Assembly: GCA_965248175.1 (NCBI GenBank)
Contig: OZ252093.1
Coordinates: 2,356,001 to 2,420,000, forward strand
Direction: 5' to 3'
Length of the DNA: 64,000 nt
Origin: VXPQ01 sp965248175
Lineage (GTDB): Bacteria; Bacteroidota; Rhodothermia; Rhodothermales; VXPQ01
The position numbers were made by a program, and so were the translations under genes. Shown piece after piece: positions 50,813-61,000 of this stretch (within the stretch, counting starts at the first letter, position 1; each line of letters starts with the position of its first letter). The notes beneath the pieces are model-generated. The model ran no database searches. It had not been told where the DNA came from and saw only the letters and a list, made by a program, of their open reading frames with translations.

Positions 50813-53230
50813 ATGGCTGAAAAGCAGCAAGACACGTCACAAGATCAAGCAATTCAAAGCAACGATAGTGAATCAGGCAATGCTGCCGTAACCACCGAGG
50901 CCCCTGCAGAGGAAAAAGCGCAGGATACGGTGGATACGGTTGCCGAGAGCAGTCTGGAGACTGCCGCTGTCGCCGGGAAAGAGGAGGAAGCACAGCCCGG
51001 AGGCGCCGGGGCCGAAGAAAAGGCGGAAGCGGAGGAGCAAGAGCCGGCAGCCACAGCGGAAGAGCAGGTGGAAGACGCCGCGGATGAAGAAATTCCGCCT
51101 GCACCGGTTCCCGACGAGGAAGATACCGTCATACCGAATATCATCGGTTATACGGGTGAAATTATTGGCCCGGTCGTGACGCTCGAGGAATTAGAGCAAG
51201 GGGACGAGGACGAGAGGAAAACGGCGCAGTCCTACGAAGAGCTGGAGAAGATGGTCAACGTGTCGTTTACGACCGTCCATGAGCAGGAAATCGTGCATGG
51301 ACGCGTGGTAAGCGTCGGGGAAAAAGATGTTGTCATAGATATAGGGTTCAAGAGTGACGGCATTGTATCTCTGAACGAATTCGACACCACGCTTGTATCC
51401 GGCGATGAAGTAGAAGTGCTGATCGAGCGCCTTGAGGATTACCACGGTCAGCTCGTGCTTTCCAAGGTAAAAGCCGACCAGCTTCGCCGCTGGCAGCTTA
51501 TCGAGGAAGCGCATGACAAGGGCACCATCGTTGAAGGAACGATCGTACGCCGTATCAAGGGCGGCATGATCGTTGACCTCGATATTGGCGGTATGGAAGC
51601 CTTCCTGCCCGGATCTCAGATAGATGTCCGTCCGGTGCGCGATTTCGATACCTATCTCGAAAAGCGCATGGAGTTCAAGATTGTCAAGCTGAATCCGGCC
51701 AACGACAACATCGTCATTTCGCACAAGGCGCTTATCGAAAAGGAGCTCGGGGCGCAGCGCGACAAGATTCTTGCGACGATGGAGGCAGGCCAAATTCTCG
51801 AAGGCACTGCCAAGAACATTACCGACTTTGGCATTTTCGTCGATCTGGGCGGAGTGGATGGGCTGCTCCACATTACGGATCTCTCCTGGGGCCGCGTTTC
51901 GCATCCCTCCGAATTGGTGGAGCTCGATCAGAAACTCACGGTAGTCGTGCTGGACTACGACAAGGAGCGCCAGCGCATTTCGCTGGGTCTGAAGCAACTC
52001 CAGCCGCATCCGTGGGAAACCATCGATGAAAAATACGTCGAAAGCAATTCTATCGAGGGCAAGGTCGTTTCCATTACGGATTACGGGGCCTTTGTGGAAC
52101 TGGAGAAGGGCATCGAAGGCCTCGTGCATATCTCCGAGATGAGCTGGACGGAGCACATCCGCCATCCGAGTCAGGTGGTTTCCCTGGGCCAACTGGTGCA
52201 GGTCAGGATTCTCAAGATCGACAAGCAAGGGAAAAAGATTTCCCTCGGCATGAAGCAACTCGATCCGGATCCGTGGGATGGTATTTCAGAACGCTATCCT
52301 CCAGGAACGGTCATGTCGGGCAAGGTGCGCAACATCACCAATTTCGGGGTGTTCGTGGGCATTGAGCCGGGCATTGACGGGCTGGTTCATATTTCCGACC
52401 TGTCCTGGACGAAGAAAGTGCGTCACCCGAACGAAATGGTTCGGAAGGGGCAGGGTCTCGATATCGTTATCCTGAACATCGACGAGGTTTCGCGGCGGAT
52501 TTCGCTGGGCCACAAGCAGGTGGAAACCAATCCGTGGAATCAGTTCGCCCAGGCATATGCCGAAGGAACCGATACGGAAGCGACCGTGGTGCGCGCCAAT
52601 GAGGGAGGACTCGTTATCGAGCTACCTCTTGCCGTAGAGGCCTTTGTGCCCGCCAGTGAACTCCGGAACGGGCCGCACAATTTCCAGGACTTTTATCCGG
52701 CTGGGCAGGAACTGCAGCTTCGGGTCATCAAATTCGACCCGAATCAGAAGGAGATCGTCCTTAGCGAAGTAGCGAAAGAACGCGCCGCTGAGCGCTCGGA
52801 GAAAACCCAGGAGGATCGTGCCCGCCGGGAAACCAGGAAACGGGAATCGCGGGAGGTCAGCAAATATAAGAAGGCAGCGGGTTCGGCAGGCCGGACCACG
52901 CTTGGAGATATTTCGGGACTGGCGGATCTGAAGGCACAGTTCGAGGAGGCGGAGCAGGAGGTTCCGCAGAAAGCGGCGGCAGCACCAAAGAAGGCGCCGG
53001 CCAAGAAGGCTCCTGCTGCAAAGAAGGCAACAACGGCCAAGGCTCCTGCGGCAAAGAAGGCAACGACGGTCAAGGCTCCTGTGACAAAGAAGGCAACGAC
53101 GGCCAAGGCCTCTGCTGCGAAAAAGGAGACGAACGAGTCGGCCGCCAAGCCGGCTGCCGCCAAGACCGCAAAGCCTGGCAAGCAGAGTGCTACGGCGAAG
53201 AAAAAGGAGGTGGTGGAAGTGGAGAAATGA
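50813..53230 (+). CDS. rpsA: Ribosomal protein S1 with acidic N-terminal and Lys/Ala-rich C-terminal extensions
   Basis: S1 binds mRNA on the 30S subunit. Six S1 (OB-fold) domains lie at about residues 155-590, the central ones being closest to consensus (GTAKNITDFGIFVDLGGVDGLLHITDLSW, with GKVVSITDYGAFVELEKGIEGLVHISEMSW next, read in parts). Before them is an acidic, disordered stretch of about 110 residues rich in Glu, Ala and Thr. After them come a charged helix and a histone-H1-like tail of KKAPAKK, KKATTAKAPA and similar repeats (about 720-800). At 805 residues it is clearly longer than the usual 560-600. It follows cmk; a 44-bp palindrome lies 87 bp past its stop. Confidence 0.94.
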   Translation: MAEKQQDTSQDQAIQSNDSESGNAAVTTEAPAEEKAQDTVDTVAESSLETAAVAGKEEEAQPGGAGAEEKAEAEEQEPAATAEEQVEDAADEEIPPAPVPDEEDTVIPNIIGYTGEIIGPVVTLEELEQGDEDERKTAQSYEELEKMVNVSFTTVHEQEIVHGRVVSVGEKDVVIDIGFKSDGIVSLNEFDTTLVSGDEVEVLIERLEDYHGQLVLSKVKADQLRRWQLIEEAHDKGTIVEGTIVRRIKGGMIVDLDIGGMEAFLPGSQIDVRPVRDFDTYLEKRMEFKIVKLNPANDNIVISHKALIEKELGAQRDKILATMEAGQILEGTAKNITDFGIFVDLGGVDGLLHITDLSWGRVSHPSELVELDQKLTVVVLDYDKERQRISLGLKQLQPHPWETIDEKYVESNSIEGKVVSITDYGAFVELEKGIEGLVHISEMSWTEHIRHPSQVVSLGQLVQVRILKIDKQGKKISLGMKQLDPDPWDGISERYPPGTVMSGKVRNITNFGVFVGIEPGIDGLVHISDLSWTKKVRHPNEMVRKGQGLDIVILNIDEVSRRISLGHKQVETNPWNQFAQAYAEGTDTEATVVRANEGGLVIELPLAVEAFVPASELRNGPHNFQDFYPAGQELQLRVIKFDPNQKEIVLSEVAKERAAERSEKTQEDRARRETRKRESREVSKYKKAAGSAGRTTLGDISGLADLKAQFEEAEQEVPQKAAAAPKKAPAKKAPAAKKATTAKAPAAKKATTVKAPVTKKATTAKASAAKKETNESAAKPAAAKTAKPGKQSATAKKKEVVEVEK

Positions 53231-53317
53231 TTGGAGTGGCAGGGAAGCCTGGGCGGATTGAAATAAAAGGTCTGTGTGGGGTGCGGACTTGTACAGGCGA
53301 ATGGGGTTTATGGGGTC

Positions 53318-53361
53318 AGAAATGGTCCGAAAAAACCGGACAGTTTTTTCGGACCATTTCT
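53318..53361. repeat. Perfect 44-bp palindrome built from the IS3 right-end tip
   Basis: AGAAATGGTCCGAAAAAAC (53318-53336) and its exact reverse complement (53343-53361) flank CGGACA. The 19-bp arm is identical to the outer 19 bases of the IS3 right end at 19431-19449. It may be an IS-derived miniature element, and as RNA it would form a strong hairpin that could serve as the rpsA transcript end. The remainder of 53231-53427 shows no gene. Confidence 0.75.
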
Positions 53362-53427
53362 GTTCGTAATAATGACAATATTTTTTGAGCATAATTCGAT
53401 TTATTTTCATAATTATAGCATATATCC

Positions 53428-56400
53428 GTGCGATACTCGCAACACCTCACTGTTATTCTTCAAGGCATGGGTGTTTTCACGACGACGGCAAGGGCAACGC
53501 TGGTATTGGCGCTCGCATTCGGTATGTTGCATTTCGATAGCGCTGCGGTCCATGCGGAACGTTGCAATACGGCGGTTCCCGAGAATATCGGCGAGTCCTT
53601 GTCGTTTCGATCGACGATCGATCCGCCTATAATCGCAGCTTCGATTCCGGATACGACGCTGACGCTGGACGATTTGTCCTTAAAGTTGAAGGTGTCGCAC
53701 TACTTCGACAAGGGGCTGACCTTGACCTACGAGGCGAGATCGTCGGACCCCGCCACGGCGACCGTAGACATGTGCGGCAGCATGCTAACGATTACGCTTT
53801 TGGCGGTGGGTACGACGACCGTCGAGGTGACGGCGAGCGACGGCGCTGTGCAGACCTTCACAGTGACCGTGAATCAACCACCCACCGTTACCCCGATTCC
53901 GGATCAGACGCTGGGCGCGTTCGGTTCGTCCGTTGAGATCGACCTGTCGCACTACTTCGACGACCCGGAGGGCGAACGGCTGACCTACGAGATGGAATTC
54001 GATATAAACCCGGGCTCCTATGAATTCGGCGTAATCATCTCGGATAGCCTGCTGACGATCATGCCTAGGCTGCAGGCTATGGGGACCGTCACGGTGACGG
54101 CGACGGATCCGCACAATTCGCCCACCTCAGATACCTTCTCGGTGACGGTTGAGCCGAATGAGCCGCCCACATGTGATCAGATTTCGGATCGGACGCTGAA
54201 CGAGGGCGAGGAGGTTGGACTCCAACTGTGGAGATACTGCTCCGATGACACCCCCCTACCGCCTCTAACCTACTCGGCGACCTCGTTGCACCCGGAGACG
54301 GCGAGCGTAAGCATCTCGAATCGCGTGCTAACGATCAGGGCTTTGGCGGTGGGTACGACGACCGTCAAGGTGACGGTAGAAGATTTTTACGGGGCAAGCC
54401 ACTCGCTGTCCTTCGGCGTGACGGTCAATGAGCGGCCCCCATGTGATCAGATTGAGGATCGGACGCTGACCGAGATCGGTTCGGCCGTCGCTATCGACCT
54501 GTCTATCTATTGCAGCGATCCTGATGGCGACTCGCTGACCTACGACGACGAGACCTCGTCGGACCCCGCGGTGGCGACCGTAAACATCTCGGGGAGCACA
54601 CTGACGATTACGCCTGTGGCGAGAGGCACGACTACCGTCGAGGTGACGGTGAAGAACTCGGGCGGAGTGGTGATCGCCGTGCCGTCCTTCGACGTGACGG
54701 TTGAGCCGAATGAGCCGCCCACATGTGATATTCCGAATCGGACGCTGGCCGAGATCGGTTCGTTCGTTGATATCAGCCTGTCGCAATACTGCAGCGATGA
54801 TGATGGCGACTCGCTGACCTACGACGACGAGACCTCGTCGGACGCCGACGTGGCGACCGTAAACATCTCGGGGAGCACGCTGACGATTACGCCTTTGGCG
54901 GAGGGTACGACGACCGTCGAGGTGACGGTGAGCGACGGCGTGGCGAGCACCACGCCGTCCTTCGACGTGACGGTTGAGCCGAACTCGCCGCCCACATGTG
55001 ATATTTCGGATCGGACGCTGACCGAGGGCGATTCGGCCTTTGCTATCGACCTGTCTAGCTATTGCAGCGATCCTGATGGCGACTCGCTGACCTACGACGA
55101 CGAGACCTCGTCGGACGCCGCGGTGGCGACCGTAAACATCTCGGGGAGCACGCTGACGATTACGCCTTTGGCGGAGGGTACGACGACCGTCGAGGTGACG
55201 GTGAGCGACGGCGTGGCGAGCACCACGCCGTCCTTCGACGTGACGGTTGAGCCGAACTCGCCGCCCACATGTGATATTCCGAATCAGACGCTGGCCGAGA
55301 TCGGTTCGTTCGTTGATATCAGCCTGTCGCAATACTGCAGCGATGATGATGGCGACTCGCTGACCTACAACGCGTTCGTGGGGTCCGGTACGGCAGTGAG
55401 CCTAACCCTCTCGGGTAGCGTGCTAACGATCACGGCCGAGGCGACGGGTAGTGCGATCGTCGTGGTGACGGCGAGCGACGGCATGGCGTCCACCTCGGAT
55501 TACTTCACCGTGACGGTCGGGGAGAACTCGCCGCCCACATGTGATATTTCGGATCGGACGCTGACCGAGGGCGATTCGGCCTTTGCTATCAACCTGTCTA
55601 GCTATTGCAGCGATGATGATGGCGACTCGCTGACCTACGACGACGAGACCTCGTCGGACGCCGACGTGGCGACCGTAAACATCTCGGGGAGCACGCTGAC
55701 GATTACGCCTTTGGCGGAGGGTACGACGACCGTCGAGGTGACGGTGAGCGACGGCGTGGCGTCCACCACGCCGTCCTTCGACGTGACGGTCACAGAGAAC
55801 TCGCCGCCCGAATGTGATATTTCGGATCGGACGCTGACCGAGGGCGATTCGGCCTTTGCTATCAACCTGTCTAGCTATTGCAGCGATGATGATGGCGACT
55901 CGCTGACCTACGACGACGAGACCTCGTCGGACGCCGCGGTGGCGACCGTAAACATCTCGGGGAGCACGCTGACGATTACGCCTTTGGCGGAGGGTACGAC
56001 GACCGTCGAGGTGACGGTGAGCGACGGCGTGGCGAGCACCACGCCGTCCTTCGACGTGACGGTTGAGCCGAACTCGCCGCCCACATGTGATATTTCGGAT
56101 CGGACGCTGACCGAGATCGGTTCGTTCGTTGATATCAGCCTGTCGCAATACTGCAGCGATGATGATGGCGACTCGCTGACCTACAACGCGTTCGTGGGGT
56201 CCGGTACGGCAGTGAGCCTAACCCTCTCGGGTAGCGTGCTAACGATCACGGCCGAGGCGACGGGTAGTGCGATCGTCGTGGTGACGGCGAGCGACGGCAT
56301 GGCGTCCACCTCGGATTACTTCACCGTGACGGTCGGGGAGAACTCGCCGCCCACATGTGATATTTCGGATCGGACGCTGACCGAGGGCGATTCGGCCTTT

Positions 56401-57975
56401 GCTATCAACCTGTCTAGCTATTGCAGCGATGATGATGGCGACTCGCTGACCTACGACGACGAGACCTCGTCGGACGCCGACGTGGCGACCGTAAACATCT
56501 CGGGGAGCACGCTGACGATTACGCCTTTGGCGGAGGGTACGACGACCGTCGAGGTGACGGTGAGCGACGGCGTGGCGTCCACCACGCCGTCCTTCGACGT
56601 GACGGTCACAGAGAACTCGCCGCCCGAATGTGATATTTCGGATCGGACGCTGACCGAGGGCGATTCGGCCTTTGCTATCAACCTGTCTAGCTATTGCAGC
56701 GATGATGATGGCGACTCGCTGACCTACGACGACGAGACCTCGTCGGACGCCGCGGTGGCGACCGTAAACATCTCGGGGAGCACGCTGACGATTACGCCTT
56801 TGGCGGAGGGTACGACGACCGTCGAGGTGACGGTGAGCGACGGCGTGGCGAGCACCACGCCGTCCTTCGACGTGACGGTTGAGCCGAACTCGCCGCCCAC
56901 ATGTGATATTTCGGATCGGACGCTGACCGAGATCGGTTCGTTCGTTGATATCAGCCTGTCGCAATACTGCAGCGATGATGATGGCGACTCGCTGACCTAC
57001 AACGCGTTCGTGGGGTCCGGTACGGCAGTGAGCCTAACCCTCTCGGGTAGCGTGCTAACGATCACGGCCGAGGCGACGGGTAGTGCGATCGTCGTGGTGA
57101 CGGCGAGCGACGGCATGGCGTCCACCTCGGATTACTTCACCGTGACGGTCGGGGAGAACTCGCCGCCCACATGTGATATTTCGGATCGGACGCTGACCGA
57201 GGGCGATTCGGCCTTTGCTATCAACCTGTCTAGCTATTGCAGCGATGATGATGGCGACTCGCTGACCTACGACGACGAGACCTCGTCGGACGCCGCGGTG
57301 GCGACCGTAAACATCTCGGGGAGCACGCTGACGATTACGCCTTTGGCGGAGGGTACGACGACCGTCGAGGTGACGGTGAGCGACGGCGTGGCGAGCACCA
57401 CGCCGTCCTTCGACGTGACGGTTGAGCCGAACTCGCCGCCCACATGTGATATTTCGGATCGGACGCTGACCGAGATCGGTTCGTTCGTTGATATCAGCCT
57501 GTCGCAATACTGCAGCGATGATGATGGCGACTCGCTGACCTACGACGACGAGACCTCGTCGGACGCCGCGGTGGCGACCGTAAACATCTCGGGGAGCACG
57601 CTGACGATTACGCCTTTGGCGGAGGGTACGACGACCGTCGTGGTGACGGTGAGCGACGGCGTGGCGAGCACCACGCCGTCCTTCGACGTGACGGTTGAGC
57701 CGAACTCGCCGCCCACATGTGATATTTCGGATCGGACGCTGACCGAGATCGGTTCGTTCGTTGATATCAGCCTGTCGCAATACTGCAGCGATGATGATGG
57801 CGACTCGCTGACCTACAACGCGTTCGTGGGGTCCGGTACGGCAGTGAGCCTAACCCTCTCGGGTAGCGTGCTAACGATCACGGCCGAGGCGACGGGTAGT
57901 GCGATCGTCGTGGTGACGGCGAGCGACGGCATGGCGTCCACCTCGGATTACTTCACCGTGACGGTAACGCCCTAG
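53428..57975 (+). CDS. Giant secreted cadherin/Ig-like repeat protein, 16 units
   Basis: The GTG-started frame encodes 1515 residues; ATG 53467 gives a cleaner signal peptide (MGVFTTTARATLVLALAFGM, cut near VHAE). About 16 units of roughly 90 residues follow. Typical unit: PPTCDISDRTLTEGDSAFAI, then SSYCSDDDGDSLTY, ATVNISGSTLTITPLAEGTT and VTVSDGVASTTPSFDVTV. This is the bacterial cadherin-like (He-PIG/dystroglycan-type) beta-sandwich. DDDGDS supplies calcium ligands and the two Cys per unit probably form a disulfide. Unlike its neighbours it ends TVTVTP without a T9SS domain, so anchoring is unclear and the 3' end may be truncated. The next gene starts 60 bp later. Likely an adhesin or matrix protein; partner unknown. 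Confidence 0.85.
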   Translation: MRYSQHLTVILQGMGVFTTTARATLVLALAFGMLHFDSAAVHAERCNTAVPENIGESLSFRSTIDPPIIAASIPDTTLTLDDLSLKLKVSHYFDKGLTLTYEARSSDPATATVDMCGSMLTITLLAVGTTTVEVTASDGAVQTFTVTVNQPPTVTPIPDQTLGAFGSSVEIDLSHYFDDPEGERLTYEMEFDINPGSYEFGVIISDSLLTIMPRLQAMGTVTVTATDPHNSPTSDTFSVTVEPNEPPTCDQISDRTLNEGEEVGLQLWRYCSDDTPLPPLTYSATSLHPETASVSISNRVLTIRALAVGTTTVKVTVEDFYGASHSLSFGVTVNERPPCDQIEDRTLTEIGSAVAIDLSIYCSDPDGDSLTYDDETSSDPAVATVNISGSTLTITPVARGTTTVEVTVKNSGGVVIAVPSFDVTVEPNEPPTCDIPNRTLAEIGSFVDISLSQYCSDDDGDSLTYDDETSSDADVATVNISGSTLTITPLAEGTTTVEVTVSDGVASTTPSFDVTVEPNSPPTCDISDRTLTEGDSAFAIDLSSYCSDPDGDSLTYDDETSSDAAVATVNISGSTLTITPLAEGTTTVEVTVSDGVASTTPSFDVTVEPNSPPTCDIPNQTLAEIGSFVDISLSQYCSDDDGDSLTYNAFVGSGTAVSLTLSGSVLTITAEATGSAIVVVTASDGMASTSDYFTVTVGENSPPTCDISDRTLTEGDSAFAINLSSYCSDDDGDSLTYDDETSSDADVATVNISGSTLTITPLAEGTTTVEVTVSDGVASTTPSFDVTVTENSPPECDISDRTLTEGDSAFAINLSSYCSDDDGDSLTYDDETSSDAAVATVNISGSTLTITPLAEGTTTVEVTVSDGVASTTPSFDVTVEPNSPPTCDISDRTLTEIGSFVDISLSQYCSDDDGDSLTYNAFVGSGTAVSLTLSGSVLTITAEATGSAIVVVTASDGMASTSDYFTVTVGENSPPTCDISDRTLTEGDSAFAINLSSYCSDDDGDSLTYDDETSSDADVATVNISGSTLTITPLAEGTTTVEVTVSDGVASTTPSFDVTVTENSPPECDISDRTLTEGDSAFAINLSSYCSDDDGDSLTYDDETSSDAAVATVNISGSTLTITPLAEGTTTVEVTVSDGVASTTPSFDVTVEPNSPPTCDISDRTLTEIGSFVDISLSQYCSDDDGDSLTYNAFVGSGTAVSLTLSGSVLTITAEATGSAIVVVTASDGMASTSDYFTVTVGENSPPTCDISDRTLTEGDSAFAINLSSYCSDDDGDSLTYDDETSSDAAVATVNISGSTLTITPLAEGTTTVEVTVSDGVASTTPSFDVTVEPNSPPTCDISDRTLTEIGSFVDISLSQYCSDDDGDSLTYDDETSSDAAVATVNISGSTLTITPLAEGTTTVVVTVSDGVASTTPSFDVTVEPNSPPTCDISDRTLTEIGSFVDISLSQYCSDDDGDSLTYNAFVGSGTAVSLTLSGSVLTITAEATGSAIVVVTASDGMASTSDYFTVTVTP
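54162..57970 (+). repeat. About 270-bp tandem repeats with an exact 816-bp higher-order duplication
   Basis: Units of about 270 bp are nearly identical at DNA level in the 3' two thirds. A three-unit block starting at 55531 recurs at 56347, exactly 816 bp later, with no difference I could find, and partially again at 57163. Two unit subtypes (DDETSSDA and NAFVGSGTAVSL) alternate. Units near the 5' end are more diverged, so growth occurred toward the 3' end. Confidence 0.85.
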
Positions 57976-58034
57976 AACTAGCACGCTCCTTCGATGCCTT
58001 CCATTGCAAAACGACAAATTGTAACACCCCGGCC

Positions 58035-61000
58035 ATGAAATACTCCGCCACGACACGAACCGCTACGCTCCTGCTATCCCTACTGATCTACATGGCGCAG
58101 CCTGCGCTCGCGCAGAGCCAGACGGTGGTCGTGGATTGTTTGCCGCCCGATTCGGGGGGTGGTAATGATCGCTTTCTCAATTACCTTCCTCACGCCATCA
58201 AGCACCCTTCTCTTTCGCTCAACGGGTTCGACTGCGCTGAAAGCAGTGAAACCAACTGTAATATAGGATACGGACTTAAACAAGTGCTGGAAGAGGTGTA
58301 CAGCCCTAACGCTGATGCAACTACGAAAGCTATTTTTCAAAAAATTATTAACAAATCCAACGAATCGCTATCGCCTTCGACGAGCCGTGGAAATATATCG
58401 TCAAACACTGTGCGCTTGCAGTCGAGGGGTTTTGTGGCGCTGGCTGCGTATGTGCTCGACAATAACGATTATGACCCGACGACCCTGAATCCTGTGCTGC
58501 CTTCGGCATCCGCGGCTGTGAATGCGTTTCGCACGGCTCTGCTGAACACAACGAGTTGGAAGATCAATACCGACCATGATGACGACGGCATCAAGTGGGC
58601 GATGCCCGTAACGAGTGTCGCCCGGGCCATGGACTTTTATCTGGCCCTTGAGAATGCCTATAAGCATTATGACCCCGCCGAGTATACCAACGTGAACTCG
58701 ACAAGTCTCCTGTCAAGTACTGAAAAAACTGATCTGATGAATGAGTACACTAGCTTGATTGACAAGCTGGAGGATTTGCGAAATATTAGAGTGGCGGGGA
58801 TTACGGTATTCGATAGATATAATGGAGAGCCTGGTAATGCGCCGCTGAAGATGCAAGTGGCTATCGGCTATGCGACGCTTGTCTGGCAGCAAGGGCCATT
58901 ACTTCCTGGTTCTGCCCTCTCTTGGAAGGTAAGACGTTCAAAAATCAGTACATTTCTAGGGCGCGCTTTTAAGGCCGCTGGCGCAGAAGCTGGTACGGAT
59001 CGGCACAAGCATTGGCGCTACCAGTCCGACGATGGAAAATACTTCTGGGCCGAAGGCCCGTATTACTTCCATCTCGCCCTAGGCCAGGTTATTCCGTTCT
59101 GGCACGCTGCACGTATAAACAGCCTGCTCTCGCGCATCGACGACCGACACCCGGGTAGCCAGAAACCAGTTATCCACAGTTACGGATTCAACAATCCGTT
59201 CGAGGAACACTGGTTTCTCCGGCCGCTCCATTGGCTGGCCGATCTTTCCACGCCGGACGGCAAAACGCCTCCACTTGATGACGGCAATAAGCATATTATG
59301 TATAACATCGGTCCTCTTCGCTGGAGCAGCGCTTACGGGGACGGTTCCGTGGGAAATAAATTTGCCTGGATCGGCAAAAAGATGAATTCGTCATCTTTTC
59401 GAGCAGATCTCCACCCTGTCGAAATCGCTATCCCTCGTACCTCCGTACCATCTTCTAACCCACTCGACGAAGTCGTCGGTAACACATTTGCAAATAGACA
59501 AAGTGGCGACAACGTCAGCGGTAGAGATGCAGACTACGGGCGTCAAGAGGTTATAGTCAGAAGAAAAATAGCGAATCGAACGCATTACATTCTGCTCAAC
59601 GGCGAGAGCGGCGACGCCATTGAGAGAGGGGAGGGACACGAACAGGGAGATCAGATGCAACTGCTATATTATGTGGACGATCTTTCGTATCTTGTCGATT
59701 CGGGTTATGATAAGCCAAGATCTGGGTTTGAATTTCCAGGTGATGTTTGGGATCGCAGTACATGGAATAATTATACGGATCACAATGTGATGATACTTGA
59801 ACCAGATGCGACATATTGGCGTAATAATAATGGTGGCGTCCGGTCTCCCTTCTGGAATGTGGCTGATGGTAACCGTGCACATTCCGAGCATCAAGATGTC
59901 AATGAAATATATCGCCAAACGTATGGAAACATTGATTTGCTTTCTGCACAAATAGGCTTGAAAGCCAAAGCACGGATTAGCAATCTAAGCGCCAGTGGAT
60001 ATCATGTTTTCGGAAATTACTATCGGAATGTACTTTTTATTCGCGATGAAGAGTACCCTTATCTGGTAGATATCAATGCAGTTAGTCGAGTTGGTGATCG
60101 TACAAACTGGTACGAGATGTACTATCATGGTAATTCGAATACTGTATTAGACGTAACTTATTATGGTGATGCTGTTGCCCGGCAATGGGTTAATATTCAC
60201 AGATCCGAGCCCTCTTTGTCGCCTACATATAGTGCAAGCAATCGGCTTTATATTCAACCATTTACTGTCGAACGAACACATTATGACGTTATTGAATCGG
60301 ATAAAATTAGAGAATCATATGTTCCGGGTCAGGCCAGAGGTGCCGGGGTGGACATAAAAAGATTGCTTATAAATGGAAATAATTTCCCTGATGATGATAA
60401 CTCTAAAAAGCATTTTACTACTGTTGCCTTTATCCGCCCTCATTCCAATGCAGGAGACCCTAACAAGCGTGCACGAGAATATAATGATCTGCCCAGCGAA
60501 GGTAATAGAGCATGGCAATATTATACTTGGCTGCGTGACAGTGGCACCGTCGATGTCGTTGTATCGCGTTCTGCCGCATATTATGCTAATCCCTCTTCGG
60601 GGAGTAGGTTACATTTTCCTGTCCCCGAGGCTGATTCCTTTTATCTGCAGTTACAACGTCATCTGAATTATGGCTTTGTGCGGCTCACCAAACAAAATGG
60701 AATATGGGATATTGATCCATCTTTTCAGTTAAACCTGGAAAAATCCGAGCTACGCGTCACGCTCTCGCACCCGTCTAATCCTAATTGTATTGAACTAACG
60801 GGCGAAAGTTACACTTGGAATTTCGTTGCGTCGCCTTCAGGCGGGAAGCCTCCCTATTCGTACTCTTGGTCGTACTATCGAATCTGTGACGAACCTTCAT
60901 GCAATGCCTGGCATCATAATGTAGGAGATACCCAGACCATTGGCTACAACCCAGAATACGCGGCGGATTTCAAGATTCGAGTCCGGGTAACCGACAGTTT

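Noticed and set aside
54328..57780. Several minus-strand open frames opposite the cadherin-like repeats
   Set aside because: They recur with exact repeat spacing and have Arg/His-rich low-complexity translations, as expected for antisense readings of a repeat.
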